The notes under the pieces: model-generated
Told to the model about the DNA's origin: nothing
Database searches by the model: none
The model's input: the letters and a program-made list of their open reading frames with translations, nothing else
In this document: one piece after another, positions 27,901 through 37,026 of the stretch
Layout of the letters: each line of letters begins with the position of its first letter
Numbering within the stretch: the stretch's first letter is position 1
Position numbers and translations under genes: made by a program
Source of the DNA: Pipra filicauda
Lineage: Eukaryota > Chordata > Aves > Passeriformes > Pipridae
Assembly: GCF_003945595.2 (NCBI RefSeq)
Contig: NW_024104765.1
Span: 2,356,001-2,420,000 of the forward strand
Length of the DNA stretch: 64,000 nt
Reading direction: 5' to 3'

Positions 27901-28033
27901 ATAAACCTTCTGGTAAAATAAGAATCTGCATAGACTGATACCTGTCTCTTAGAAAATAAGAGAAACTAATTTAAAAATATGAATTTGGAGTTTAAAGAGG
28001 AGGAGGGGGAGTGAACTAATAAGAAAATAGCAG
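24917..28033. other. Non-coding DNA, no gene seen
   Basis: Unique AT-rich DNA between a CR1 and an RTE insertion. It contains the AT-rich simple repeat listed separately. The rest has only short frames without recognisable domains. A small imperfect direct repeat (CAAACATCACCATCT, then CAAACATCGCCATCT) lies at about 27332-27366. Confidence 0.55.
25425..25477. repeat. (AAT)n-type AT-rich simple repeat
   Basis: Two blocks of TAATAATAATAAATAATTTA occur in tandem, followed by ATTAATTATT. It is an interrupted trinucleotide tract, partly palindromic, in unique DNA. Confidence 0.85.
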
Positions 28034-28045
28034 TCATTATGATAT
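28034..28045. repeat. Target-site duplication, left copy (RTE)
   Basis: TCATTATGATAT here is repeated exactly at 28878-28889. The pair brackets the RTE fragment and marks its insertion limits. Left is the 3' side of the element, because the element reads on the minus strand. Confidence 0.85.
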
Positions 28046-28877
28046 CATGGCTAGGCTTCGGGAACGAAGATTTGGGGGGGCTCTTACCCACGTTTGTTAC
28101 AAGCACGCTGGTGGCTAAAAAGGCCGATATGAGATAGACATATCCGATTGCAAAAGGCACAGCAGAAAGACTTCTTACATGGTATATTCTGCAAGACATG
28201 ATTCTTTCTGCGTTTTCTTTTCTCCTCAGGAGTGATCCTGCGTGCGTTCTCAAAAGCATCAGCAGCGTTATAGATAGTGTGTCTCCAGGCCTCCTGATTG
28301 GAGGCCAGAGTAGACCAGTTATGGTGATCAATATGGCCAGGGTTGAGATGTTGTTTCAGGGAGTCCTTATATCTTCTCTTTGGGGCTCCTCTCTTGTGGC
28401 AGCCAGTGGCAAGTTCACCATAAAGCAAAATCTTAGGGAGGCAGTGGTCCTTCATCCTGGAGACGTGCCCTGCCCATCGCAGCTGTGTTCTCAGCAACAT
28501 GGCCTGAATACTTGTAACTGCTGCCTGTTCTAGAACAGACGTATTAGTCACATAATCTGACCAGTGGATGTTTAGGATTGCACAGAGGCAGCGTTGATGG
28601 AAGCGTTCTAAGAGTCACAGGTGGTGGCGGTAGATGACCCATGATTCGGATGCGTATAAAAGATCAGACAGCACTATGGCTCTGTAAACACTGATCTTGG
28701 TACTTTCCTTCAGGTGTTTATTTCGCCAAACTCTTTTATGAAGCTTTCCAAAAGCACTATATGCCTTTGCTAACCTGTTGTCTATCTCTCCGTCACTCTT
28801 ACCATCCGAGGAGATGAGGCTACCTAGATAATTAAACTGCTGGATTGATTTGAGCTCTATTTAAGGTATATCATAAA
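28046..28877 (-). mobile_element. RTE-clade LINE, 5'-truncated (AviRTE-like)
   Basis: An 832-bp minus-strand insertion with a perfect 12-bp TSD. It encodes the end of the reverse-transcriptase ORF: a FNYLGSLISSDG block, a block ending LLYASESWV, RWAGHVSRM, LLYGELATG, the APKRRYKDSLKQ block and a basic linker. These are typical of the thumb and C-terminal part of RTE-type LINE proteins. A short 3' UTR of about 38 bp follows the stop and ends near CCTAGCCATG. The last roughly 45 bp matches the tails of the two SINEs in this window. RTE elements are usually 5'-truncated with short repeat tails, as here. I infer AviRTE, the RTE family known from several tropical bird lineages; another vertebrate RTE remains possible. 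Confidence 0.85.
28084..28877 (-). pseudogene. RTE ORF C-terminal remnant with C2HC finger
   Basis: This is the coding part of the RTE insertion. The frame runs without a frameshift from 28877 to a TAA at 28084-28086 and is broken only by stops at 28861-28863 (TAA) and 28615-28617 (TGA in place of a likely CGA). Everything upstream, including the endonuclease and the catalytic reverse-transcriptase motifs, is missing, so it cannot encode an active enzyme. After a lysine/arginine-rich linker (EEKRKRRKN) the C-terminus has cysteines and a histidine spaced C-X2-C-X12-H-X3-C (codons at about 28161-28099), the spacing of a C2HC zinc finger. In LINEs such terminal domains are thought to bind nucleic acid. 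So few disabling changes suggest a fairly young insertion. Confidence 0.82.
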
Positions 28878-28889
28878 TCATTATGATAT
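28878..28889. repeat. Target-site duplication, right copy (RTE)
   Basis: TCATTATGATAT, identical to 28034-28045. Together with the preceding element bases it forms an 11-bp-stem hairpin, GTATATCATAA and its complement TTATGATATAC around a 4-base loop (28866-28891). One arm is element and the other is TSD, so this symmetry is probably accidental. Confidence 0.85.
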
Positions 28890-29540
28890 ACATTATCAAC
28901 AGATTCCCATAAACAAAATCCCAGTATCCAAAATTAAGTATATCATATACATTGGGATTAAAAAAAGTCATTGGTTTATTCTGGGCTGATTGGTACACAT
29001 AAGTCAGAGAAATGTACTTTGGATCTCTTATTCTCATGGCTGACTGCACATTTAACGTAACTGATATCCAGAGTCCAGTGTTTTCAAATGAGATATAGTA
29101 TTCCATCTCCAGTAGATTGCTATTGACTAGGAAAAAAACTTAAAACAAGAATTTTTTCATGTGAAAATGGAAAAAAAGCCAGCAAACCTGTATCTGTTAC
29201 CAATTAGAAAGCCATGATGCAACAGACTTATAGGAACTCTATAGCTGTAGAAGACAGAGCCTATGGAGTTGGCGATCCTTGATTATCACAACTTCTGAGG
29301 CAGCTGCTTTTTTAAGCAAGCACACAAAATAAAGTAAACACAAATATAACATTCTGTCACTTCTCTGTATGGCCAAATAATCTCTTGGACATAACTTTGA
29401 ATCCAGGTATGGGAGAAAATATTGGATTACACAATGTACGGGGGTTTTATAGTTTTTTTAAATACAGTAAATATACATCATAGATATTTGAATCTAAACT
29501 GGCGTAAACAGGAATATTCCATTTCATGTTTTACCTGCTA
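28890..29540. other. Non-coding DNA, no gene seen
   Basis: AT-rich spacer of about 650 bp between the RTE insertion and the first tRNA-derived SINE. No feature is recognised. Confidence 0.55.
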
Positions 29541-29547
29541 TGCCTCA
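29541..29547. repeat. Probable imperfect TSD, left (SINE copy 1)
   Basis: TGCCTCA here pairs with TGTCTCA at 29873-29879 (6 of 7 identical), placed exactly where the SINE tail and head would predict. It is short and imperfect, so support is moderate. Confidence 0.45.
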
Positions 29548-29872
29548 TCATGGCCAGTCCTCGTGAACGAAGATTTGGGAAAGGTCTTTTACCCTTCGAG
29601 CCTGTGCAGTGGATTTTTTAGGTGAGACAGTGTGCGCTGAACTGAGCCCACCCTTTAATCCTAAGGTTCATCTGCTGGGGCCGAGTGAAGCTCGGATGGT
29701 GGCAGCGAGGTCCTCAGGACGTAGGTTTGTTTAGAGTGACCTCCTCTTAGATGGATGGCCTTACAGGGCTGACGAGCTCCATCTGCTCGAAGGAGTTCCC
29801 TGACGGGGAATCAAACCCGGGTCGCGGCGGTGAGAGCGCCGCATCCTAACCACAAGGACCACCAGGGGTCCT
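29548..29872 (-). mobile_element. tRNA-Glu-derived SINE, copy 1 (RTE-tailed)
   Basis: Read on the minus strand, this has three parts. First is a head (29868-29796) that follows a tRNA-Glu gene almost base for base, including CGGCGCTCTCACCGCCGCGA. Second is a body of about 200 bp with blocks such as GGCCATCCATCTAAGAGGAG and GGGTGGGCTCAGTTCAGCGC. Third is a tail ending CCCAAATCTTCGTTCACGAG and GGCCATGATGA. The tail matches the 3' end of the RTE at 28046-28877. The head has decayed: the A-box region carries an inserted base (GGTCCTTGTGG for GGTCTAGTGG) and the B box reads GGTTTGATTCC instead of GGTTCGATTCC. It is not a functional tRNA gene. Known SINE biology says such elements are transcribed by RNA polymerase III and moved by a LINE sharing their tail. 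Confidence 0.88.
29796..29868 (-). promoter_or_regulatory. tRNA-Glu-like SINE head (decayed Pol III promoter)
   Basis: This 73-base segment corresponds to the full length of tRNA-Glu without the CCA end. The anticodon-region block CGGCGCTCTCACCGCCGC is retained. The A-box region has an insertion and the B box a C-to-T change, so Pol III promoter strength is probably reduced. It is the head of SINE copy 1, not a stand-alone tRNA: the acceptor strand runs directly into the SINE body. Confidence 0.8.
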
Positions 29873-29879
29873 TGTCTCA
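29873..29879. repeat. Probable imperfect TSD, right (SINE copy 1)
   Basis: TGTCTCA, matching TGCCTCA at 29541-29547 at 6 of 7 positions. See the left copy for the limits of this call. Confidence 0.45.
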
Positions 29880-30392
29880 GTTAATGCTTTTTAACATGGC
29901 CTGCCTGGCTGCATGGCAGCACCAGGTTATCTAGCCCATGAAAAAAATACAGAATGGGGTGAATAATAGGCACTTATTTGACTTTATTCACTGTCTTTAT
30001 GCTGGACAGTAGAGATAAGTGACCATAATAACTGCAGAAGAGATACTCTTGGTAAAAGATGTCAACCAAGGCTACTGATCCTGTTGGGGTGACAACTATA
30101 TTAAAAAAAAATCTCAGGTTTATTTGTTTGAGACTGATTTTTAATACTTGATAACTATTTTTCGTCTGTTTGTTTTGTTTGTTTAGTAAAGATGCTTAAG
30201 TATTGCCTTGGATCAGGGCCTGGATGTTTAGTACTTAGGGTGAGCCCATCAGGGTCAATAACTAGCTTTCAAAGGTGCAGGATCTTGAAAATTTGTACTC
30301 TAAACATAACCCTTCTTGTGAATGGAAATGTTGTTTTGCATGGGGTGAATCAAGTTGGGGTCTTGATTGTAGCTATTCCAGAACTGTAATCC
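29880..30392. other. Non-coding DNA, no gene seen
   Basis: Spacer between SINE copy 1 and a MIR-like relic. The short T-rich run with TGTTTGTTTTGTTTGTTTAG at about 30167-30186 is simple sequence. No gene is recognised. Confidence 0.5.
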
Positions 30393-30540
30393 TGACTGGG
30401 TTACTGGCACTGTGTTTAGCCTTGGATGCCTTCCAGCTCCATGCCTCAGTTTTCCTGCCTGTAAGATCTGGAGAACAATGATCGACTCTGATTGCTAATT
30501 AGCTGTTTGTATAGCATGGAGAAGATGTGAAGTGCTACTA
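30393..30540 (+). mobile_element. MIR-like ancient SINE relic
   Basis: Sense-orientation blocks resemble the MIR consensus as I recall it: GACTGGGTTACTGGCACTGT, then ATGCCTCAGTTTTCCTGCCT followed by GTAAGATCTGGAGAACAATG, and further on GATGTGAAGTGCTACTATGT. The 'cctcagtttcc...ctgtaa' segment is the most diagnostic part of MIR elements. Divergence is high, so an alignment is needed. If real, it is far older than the neighbouring RTE and SINE insertions and shows this locus is ancestral sequence, not a recent insertion block. Confidence 0.5.
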
Positions 30541-31657
30541 TGTTATTTGTTTGACTGCCTAAGAACTATTTTAAAAAGCAGCTTAGTGAACTCAAAAGTG
30601 CTTTTGTCCCATGTATTTATCTGTACTTGTTCCTCTACATGACCTGAAAGGGATTAACAGCTATTCTTAGGTTAATTGGCCTCCATGACATCTCTTCTCT
30701 TGACTCTGGAAGGGATATGCTGTCTGTAAATTCAAATCCCCAGATGTCTTTTAGCAACTAATATGGCAAATCAGCTGGCTTTTATTAGTTTTTCAAGCAG
30801 TCTGATGGATTTTAGACATCTAGAATGGCCCAAATCAAATGACAGCTGCTTTTGCGTGTTTTCTCTGCTGATGTAATTTTAATTACTAACGTCAGTGTTA
30901 TATGTACCTCCTACAAGCTAATGCTGGAATTCTTCAGCTGCAGATTTTCAAGCATTTCAGATAACATCTGAGCTTAAGTACCCATGTGGAAGATTAAAAA
31001 TAATAATGAAAAAAGTCCTGCAAATCAGAATGTCATTCTTTAAATTTGTTGGAGGATGGCAATACTACACACAAAAGAAGTTGTTATCACTTACTTTAAT
31101 GTCAGTTCATGTAAAAACACTATCCAAAGCAGTCCAATATTCATTTATTTTATTATTTGAACAATTATAAAGTCCTTATAAAAGCTTTCAACAACAAGAA
31201 CATTGCAATGGAGAAAAAAATTGATTTCAAACAAAGTTAGACTCCTAACTGTCTTTAAATAGCTGAACTCTGGTCTCAGTTTTTAGTGATTCAGTCAAAA
31301 TTGTCATGTCAGTATGCCATATTGCTAAGAGTTGCCAAACATCAGACCGACTCTGTTTATGCAGTGAGGTCTGAAATCACATTGTTTCCAAACCTATGAA
31401 GCTGCTATTCAAACATAAGTCTGTAAAACTTGTGATGAAGAAAATGTAAGGCATAGATTGGCTATGAACAAATATACAGCATTTCAAATGCTGGAGAAAG
31501 CAGCAGATTACTAAAACAAGATTTAATACTTACAGCAGTATAAATCATGCAAAATTAATTTTAAATAAAGTATTACAGTTGTAACCTTGATAATACTAAG
31601 TATTTCTGGACTGCTGAAGGATAGTGAATAGCTAATAGTATATAACAGTATATAACT
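30541..31657. other. Non-coding DNA, no gene seen
   Basis: About 1.1 kb of AT-rich unique sequence with no recognisable feature. Confidence 0.55.
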
Positions 31658-32079
31658 TGTCCAGAGAAGGGCAATGAAGCTGGCGAAGGGTCTGGAGTAC
31701 AAGTCCCATGAGGAGCAGCTGAGGGAGCTAGGGTTGTTTAGCCTGGAGAACAGGAGGGTCAGGGGTGACCTTATTACTCTACAACTACCTGAAAGGAGGT
31801 TGTAGCTAGGTAGGTGTTGGTCTCTTCTCCCAGGCAATCAGCAAACGGACAAGAGGACATAAAATATTCCAGGGGACATTTAGATTGGACATTAGGAGCA
31901 ATTTCTTCACAGAAAGAGTGATTAGATATTGGAATGGAGTGCCCAGGGTGGTGGTGGAGTCATCATAGCTTGAAGTGCTTAATGAAAGACTGGATTCAGT
32001 ACCAGGGTCTAGTTGATATAGTGGTGTTCGATCATAGGTTGGACTCAATGATCTCAGAGGTCTTTTCCAATCTAATTAA
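31658..32079 (+). mobile_element. CR1 LINE, 5'-truncated, plus orientation
   Basis: Starts within CCAGAGAAGGGCAATGAAGC and follows the CR1 3' region in sense: CATGAGGAGCAGCTGAGGGA, TTTAGCCTGGAGAACAGGAG, CTACAACTACCTGAAAGGAG, ATTGGACATTAGGAGCAATT, and the 3' end GGTTGGACTCAATGATCTCA with GGTCTTTTCCAATCTAATTA. About 420 bp of the element remains. The terminal octamer repeat usual for CR1 is lost or degraded to AATTAACATAAAA. The antisense frames at 31523-32048 come from this element and are not genes. Confidence 0.92.
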
Positions 32080-35000
32080 CATAAAAACAACAAAAACCCC
32101 CAACTCCATAACTATTTACCATTAAACATAAAGACTCTCTTTATGTTTCTATTGAATTTATCAAGTAATCTTTGTATAGAGGGAGGTAAGTGATTTTATC
32201 ACCTCATTTTGGATTACTGCTATATCCAAACGGTAAAAGGTCTATCTAGTAGTTTAACCCCTACAGTTATTTTAGTCTTTGTTTCATGGTTAAGTCTTGG
32301 TTTATATATATCACTAGGAACATTATTATATATTCATTCAGGAGAGATGAAACAGGGACTTCTGAAAATATACACAGATCCATGTACTCTTTTGAAAGAC
32401 TAAAGAAAATATACTCACAGTTGAGAATTCTGAGTATTCTTTAGTGTGTGAATACAACAAACTAGTGTATAAGCTATCTATGAAGAAAAAAAGCATTCAA
32501 CACCACTCTGGTGTCAGTGATGGTAATAATAATAATAATAATAATATTAATGCTGTCACTGTCACAGTTGTCCTGAGCTGGTATGGGGGAGAGGGGTCGG
32601 AAAAAGGCATGACACATGGGTGCTTAAGATGTTAATTTGTTTTATACTATAATTAAACAGATTTTATTTCTTTTTCACTAACATTACCTGCTGCAAATTT
32701 CAGAAAAGACCTGTATAAAAAATAGATGGAGTACAAAGGTTAGACATAAAGATCCAGTGGTGTTATTACTGGAACGACAGAATGCAAGCAGAATTATCTT
32801 ATAGCAAGAAGCAAAGAGAACATCTGCCATGAGAAAGACAGCATCGTACTTGTATATATGAAAATAAATATTAAAAATACACAAGTGCACACACACACAG
32901 AGAAAACAATCTGACAGATACAATCCTGGGCTTAGTAACAAGGAAAGTTTTCTTCCATGTGCAGCACTGGCTACAGGAGCATTTGGTTTGGGGTTTTTTT
33001 TAATGCTTTTAGAGGATAGTAAGAAAATTATGGGAAAAAAGTCATATTGCTTTTTAAAATTGATTCATACTTTTGTGATTCTTCAATACAGGTGCATTTT
33101 TCTTCTTTACGCTTCCAACTTTATAGCATAAACAGAGAATGAGAATTAGCTTTCTATCTATTTACCTGTATATCACTTTTCATTGGGATGTATATGCACC
33201 AAGCTCTTACTTGACTAACAAGCTGTATAAGACAATATTATAAGACCTAAAATGTGTAACATTCAGTGTGAGAGGATAGCACTTTAGCAAGTATACACAT
33301 ATATTAAGGACTTTTATTCTTTAATTTTCTTAGAAAGAGAGAGAAGGAAGACTGTCCAAATAATATCAGCAGCAACGCCAGCTTGAAAGCCTGAGAGCAA
33401 TGTGATGAACTCATATGGTGAAACATTAAATACAGAGAATCCCCCAACTGATATTTCCAGTCTGGTTGATCATAAATTATTTTATTATGTTGCTTGGCAT
33501 GTGACTTATCACCACATCCCAACACGATCCACTGGAAATAGCTCACTGCAGTATAATATATCAAACATGTAGAAGCACAGGAGGAAACTGATACATCTCA
33601 CCCTAATGAAATACAGATTTTGTCTATCCATTTTGTTAATTAGCCAAGTACCTCAGATCTAATTATGAATCTATCTTTAATATGCTTGCTTCACCCTGCA
33701 CATCATGGGCATACCATGGTAATTATGCAACATAAAACTAAATAGAAGTTATGTCCTCTGGTGTTTGACTGCAGAATCCTTAACTCTGTGTTTGGGGATA
33801 TTTTAATTTCTGGAGTAATTTTATAAAAAAATTACTTAAATCAATCCTCTTCTCTCATCCTTAATTTAGCTTTTGAAACCATGTTGTGAATGCTTGATGA
33901 TAGAGTATATTTTATTTAATATATCTTTAAAACAGCTTCTAAACATATATTTAACAACAAGGATGACAAGTCAGTCTTCCTGTCATCTGAATTGCCCCAC
34001 CCAACAAAGAAACAGCCTTCATTAACAATCCCCTTAATTAAGGAAACATGAGGGAGAACTGTTTTGCTTCTTCAGTACTTAGAACCTACAGACTGGAGGT
34101 TGGTTCTGGAGGACATTTGCGGTATAGTAGCACTGTCTGTAGGGAGTGTGCAGAGACCTTCTGATCATTGAATGGGCTTGGGGTAGAGTAAGATGCAAAA
34201 TACTTAAAAGCAGCCTAGACAGATTTGCTAATACACCTTTAACTTTGACAGTGCTGTATCTATATGTAGGAAGAAGAAAAGTGCTGACTACTAGCTCAGT
34301 TTCTGTCCTGTTTGTGGAAGGGAAAGTGGGCATACAGGCAGGGATGCAGCTGTGTTACAGCAGGATAGACAACTGGATAGCAAGACGAGGGTAATTTTGA
34401 GTGTGTAACCAGTATGATTTTCTGTGCTATGTCCATTTGGTCCCAAATTTCTCCCAGCATTGAACAGCACAATACAAAGAGGGGGTAGGGAGGGGATAAT
34501 CTTCCCTTTGGGAATTAGAAAGAGAAGGCCTTTTTTTTTTTTTCCACCCAGTATGTGAAACACAGGAAGCTGTGTTGCATTTCAAAACTCAATATCAATG
34601 AGGTAGACATAGCATGACATCTGGTAGAGAAGACTGTGGAGTAGAGAGCTGTGGATGGGACAGGGGGAAGCGTAGTATGACAATTTCTCTGAAAACTCCC
34701 TGTAGGGAAACGATAAAGTGATTCGAAGTTTAAATGCCTTAGGAACATTTGACAGAAAAAAGACTTCAGAAAGGTAAGAAATATAATAGCACTATTATGT
34801 CTGAGAAATTGAAAGCAAAGGCAACAGCAGAAGTCAAATCTCATCTTCAGAACAGTAGTGGCACGTAGCACTCCCATAGTCTCATGCTCTGAAGAATGAG
34901 TACCTTGTATCTCCTTTAAGTACAAGAAGCAAAATATGTTTATAAAAGTGTCTCTTGACTCCTTAAGCTTTCTTGCCGATTTATACTTCAGTTATAAACA

Positions 35001-35919
35001 AGACAGTGTGTCCTAATTTAAAAGGAATTTTTTTCATGCCAGAGCAGTAAAATGATCAGCTATTAAACGGAGAACAAAGAAAGACTAATATAGTATGTTA
35101 AATACAAGTGAGACAGCTATCACATTTCTATTCAGTAATTGAAAATATGCCCACCTTTTCTCACACTCATCCTTAAACAGCAATTTTAGCGTAATTGTTC
35201 TACTACTACATGTAGATTGCTAGTGTCTAGAAAATTATAATCTATGTATTCATACATTTATGATAACGGCTATTAGGCAAAATTAATAAGAAAGTTTCTA
35301 GTACCCACAGGATTTGATTGTTATTTTAAAGGAAGAAGCTGCAAATTTAGTTTCCTGCATTGTTTCCTGATCAATTATTTCTGTTTCAGTTCAAGTGAGT
35401 GTATTTTCCTATGTAAGAGGCCATATCTCATTTTCGGAGTTGTCTTTCAAAGCTAATGAATGCATGCATAGAAGAAGAAGAGTTAGAAAAAGAGAAGATG
35501 GCATGAATATGCTTCTAGATACACTACTTTCACTGAAAATACTCTTTGAATTGGAGTGTCAGCTGTAATATAGGGTTTATAATAATGAGATTACTGCAGT
35601 TCATGCGTGCTCTTAACTAGACAACAAGTGTCTTATCTGTTGATTTCTAAATTAACTTTTGATAGAATAGTGAATTCACTTCAAATTCTTTGCCCTTGTG
35701 TCCTTTTTCTTCAGGACTAAACTTTAGAGTAGAGGGTAAATCTGGCTTGGACCAGAGGCAGAGATCAGTGTTATCAGTGAGGTATTAGAAGCCAAGACAG
35801 AATCTGTTGTTGGATGGTGGAGTGGGAATTTTAATCCTTGATCACTCTGTGCAAACACATCACAGAGTCCATCCTTACTTAAATGTTACATTCTACTTTA
35901 TATGAAAGTATTTTTGCCT
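32080..35919. other. Non-coding DNA, no gene seen
   Basis: Unique AT-rich DNA. It contains the (AAT)n microsatellite listed separately, a short CA run (ACACACACACA) near 32889, and overlapping chance frames at 34079-34925 with no recognisable domain. No RNA gene or mobile element could be supported. Confidence 0.5.
32524..32548. repeat. (AAT)n microsatellite
   Basis: Seven or eight consecutive TAA/AAT units. It encodes an asparagine run in one plus-strand frame, which has no other sign of being coding. Confidence 0.9.
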
Positions 35920-37026
35920 TGACATTATATCTTCGATTATGTCTTGGTGCAACGGAGAGATGTCCGCGATGTCCACCATACCTGCATGATGCCCAGTGCA
36001 GAATGCCAAACAGACCATCGGCTTGTGCGCTGTAAACCCAACTTCAATCTTAAATTCAAACCTAAAAGGGGCAGTATCCCAAGGAGAAGACTCCAAGTTA
36101 ACAATCTCCAATCAACCACAGTGAAAGACAGATTCCAGGCAAACCTTCAAACTAGGCTCAAAAACCATTCCATAGATTCTAGAGATTCCTCTCCTGAAAC
36201 AATTTGGCACCATATTAAAAACAGCATCCTGCAATCCTCTGAAGAATCTTTAAGGTTCTCCTTCAAGAAGAACAAGGACTGGTTTGATGAAAACAATCAA
36301 GAGATCCAAGAATTGTTGAGGAAGAAGAGAACCGCTCACCAAGTACACCTTGCACTGCCATCCTGTCACGCAAGAAAAACAGCCTTTCGTCTTGCATGCA
36401 GCAAGCTCCAACAGAAACTCCATGACATCCAGAACAAGTGGTGGATCGATCTAGCTGTAAAAACTCAATTATGCGCAGATAAGGGTGATCACAGAGGATT
36501 CTATGAGGCCTTGAAAACAGCATACAGGCCTACATACCAAGTCCAAAGCCCTCTACTCAGTGCTGATGGTCAAATGCTTCTAACACATAAAACCTCCATT
36601 CTGAATCGATGGTCTGAGCACTTTCAGACTCTTTTCAGTACCAACCGTGTAGTCCAAAACTCAGCAATTCAGTCCATCACGCAACAACCGGTAAAGTATG
36701 AATTGGATACTGCCCCCACTTTGGTAGAAACCCTCAAGGCCATATAGCAGGTGAAAATCGGCAAGGCAGCTGGGATTGATGGAATTCCACCTGAAGTCTG
36801 GAAACATGGGGGATTTGCACTCCATGCTAAATTTCACAAGTTTGTGGTGAACTACCATCAGACCTTCGAGATGCAGTCATCATCACCTTGTATAAGAAGA
36901 AAGGTATTAAATCAGACTGCTCAAATTACCGTGGTATTACTCTGCTCTCCATTGCTGGCAAAATCCTGGCAAGAATGCTTTTGAACAGACTAATACCCAC
37001 CATAGCAGAAGGAATTCTTCCTGAGT
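35920..37026 (+). mobile_element. RTE-clade LINE, internal fragment (AviRTE-like)
   Basis: About 1.1 kb of RTE coding sequence begins near the end of the APE endonuclease domain and stops abruptly at ATTCTTCCTGAG inside the early reverse transcriptase. Both ends are missing: no 5' UTR, no catalytic YADD-type motif, no C-terminus and no 3' tail. Loss of the 5' end is normal for LINEs, but loss of the 3' end is not, since reverse transcription starts there. A later deletion, rearrangement or unusual integration must have removed it. No TSD was seen. The protein style matches that expected upstream of the fragment at 28046-28877, but the two do not overlap, so family identity is inferred. Confidence 0.8.
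35923..37026 (+). pseudogene. RTE endonuclease/reverse transcriptase remnant
   Basis: The frame opens at HYIFDYVLVQRRDVRDV and has MPSAECQTDHRLV, where the TDH matches the last catalytic SDH-type motif of APE endonucleases (codons at about 36010-36018). A charged linker of about 200 residues follows. Reverse-transcriptase similarity begins with GKAAGIDGIPPEVWKHGG. Two lesions are visible. One is a TAG stop at 36748-36750 directly before this block. The other is a small frame-shifting deletion near 36850-36860, after which the frame resumes with PSDLRDAVIITLYKKKG and NYRGITLLSIAGKILAR. The sequence stops after AEGILPE. The 267-codon frame 35944-36747 is the longest open frame in the window; its origin is the retroelement, not a host gene. 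Confidence 0.85.

Noticed and set aside
28866..28891. 11-bp-stem hairpin as a functional structure
   Set aside because: One arm is RTE sequence and the other is the TSD of the target. The symmetry appears to be a by-product of where the element landed.
29796..29868. Functional tRNA-Glu gene
   Set aside because: Although it matches tRNA-Glu closely, it is damaged in the A and B boxes and runs directly into a SINE body and an RTE-type tail. The second copy at 51859-51931 has the same body and tail, with a TSD.
35944..36747. 267-codon frame as a host gene (craniofacial development protein 2-like)
   Set aside because: The sequence is RTE endonuclease and linker, followed after a stop by reverse-transcriptase motifs. 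Database entries with that name are often misannotated RTE pieces.
28046..37026. The two RTE fragments as one twin-primed insertion
   Set aside because: The fragments have the orientation expected for twin priming, but 7 kb of unrelated DNA, including a MIR-like relic far older than the RTE, lies between them. The right TSD of the first fragment lies immediately at its own 5' end.
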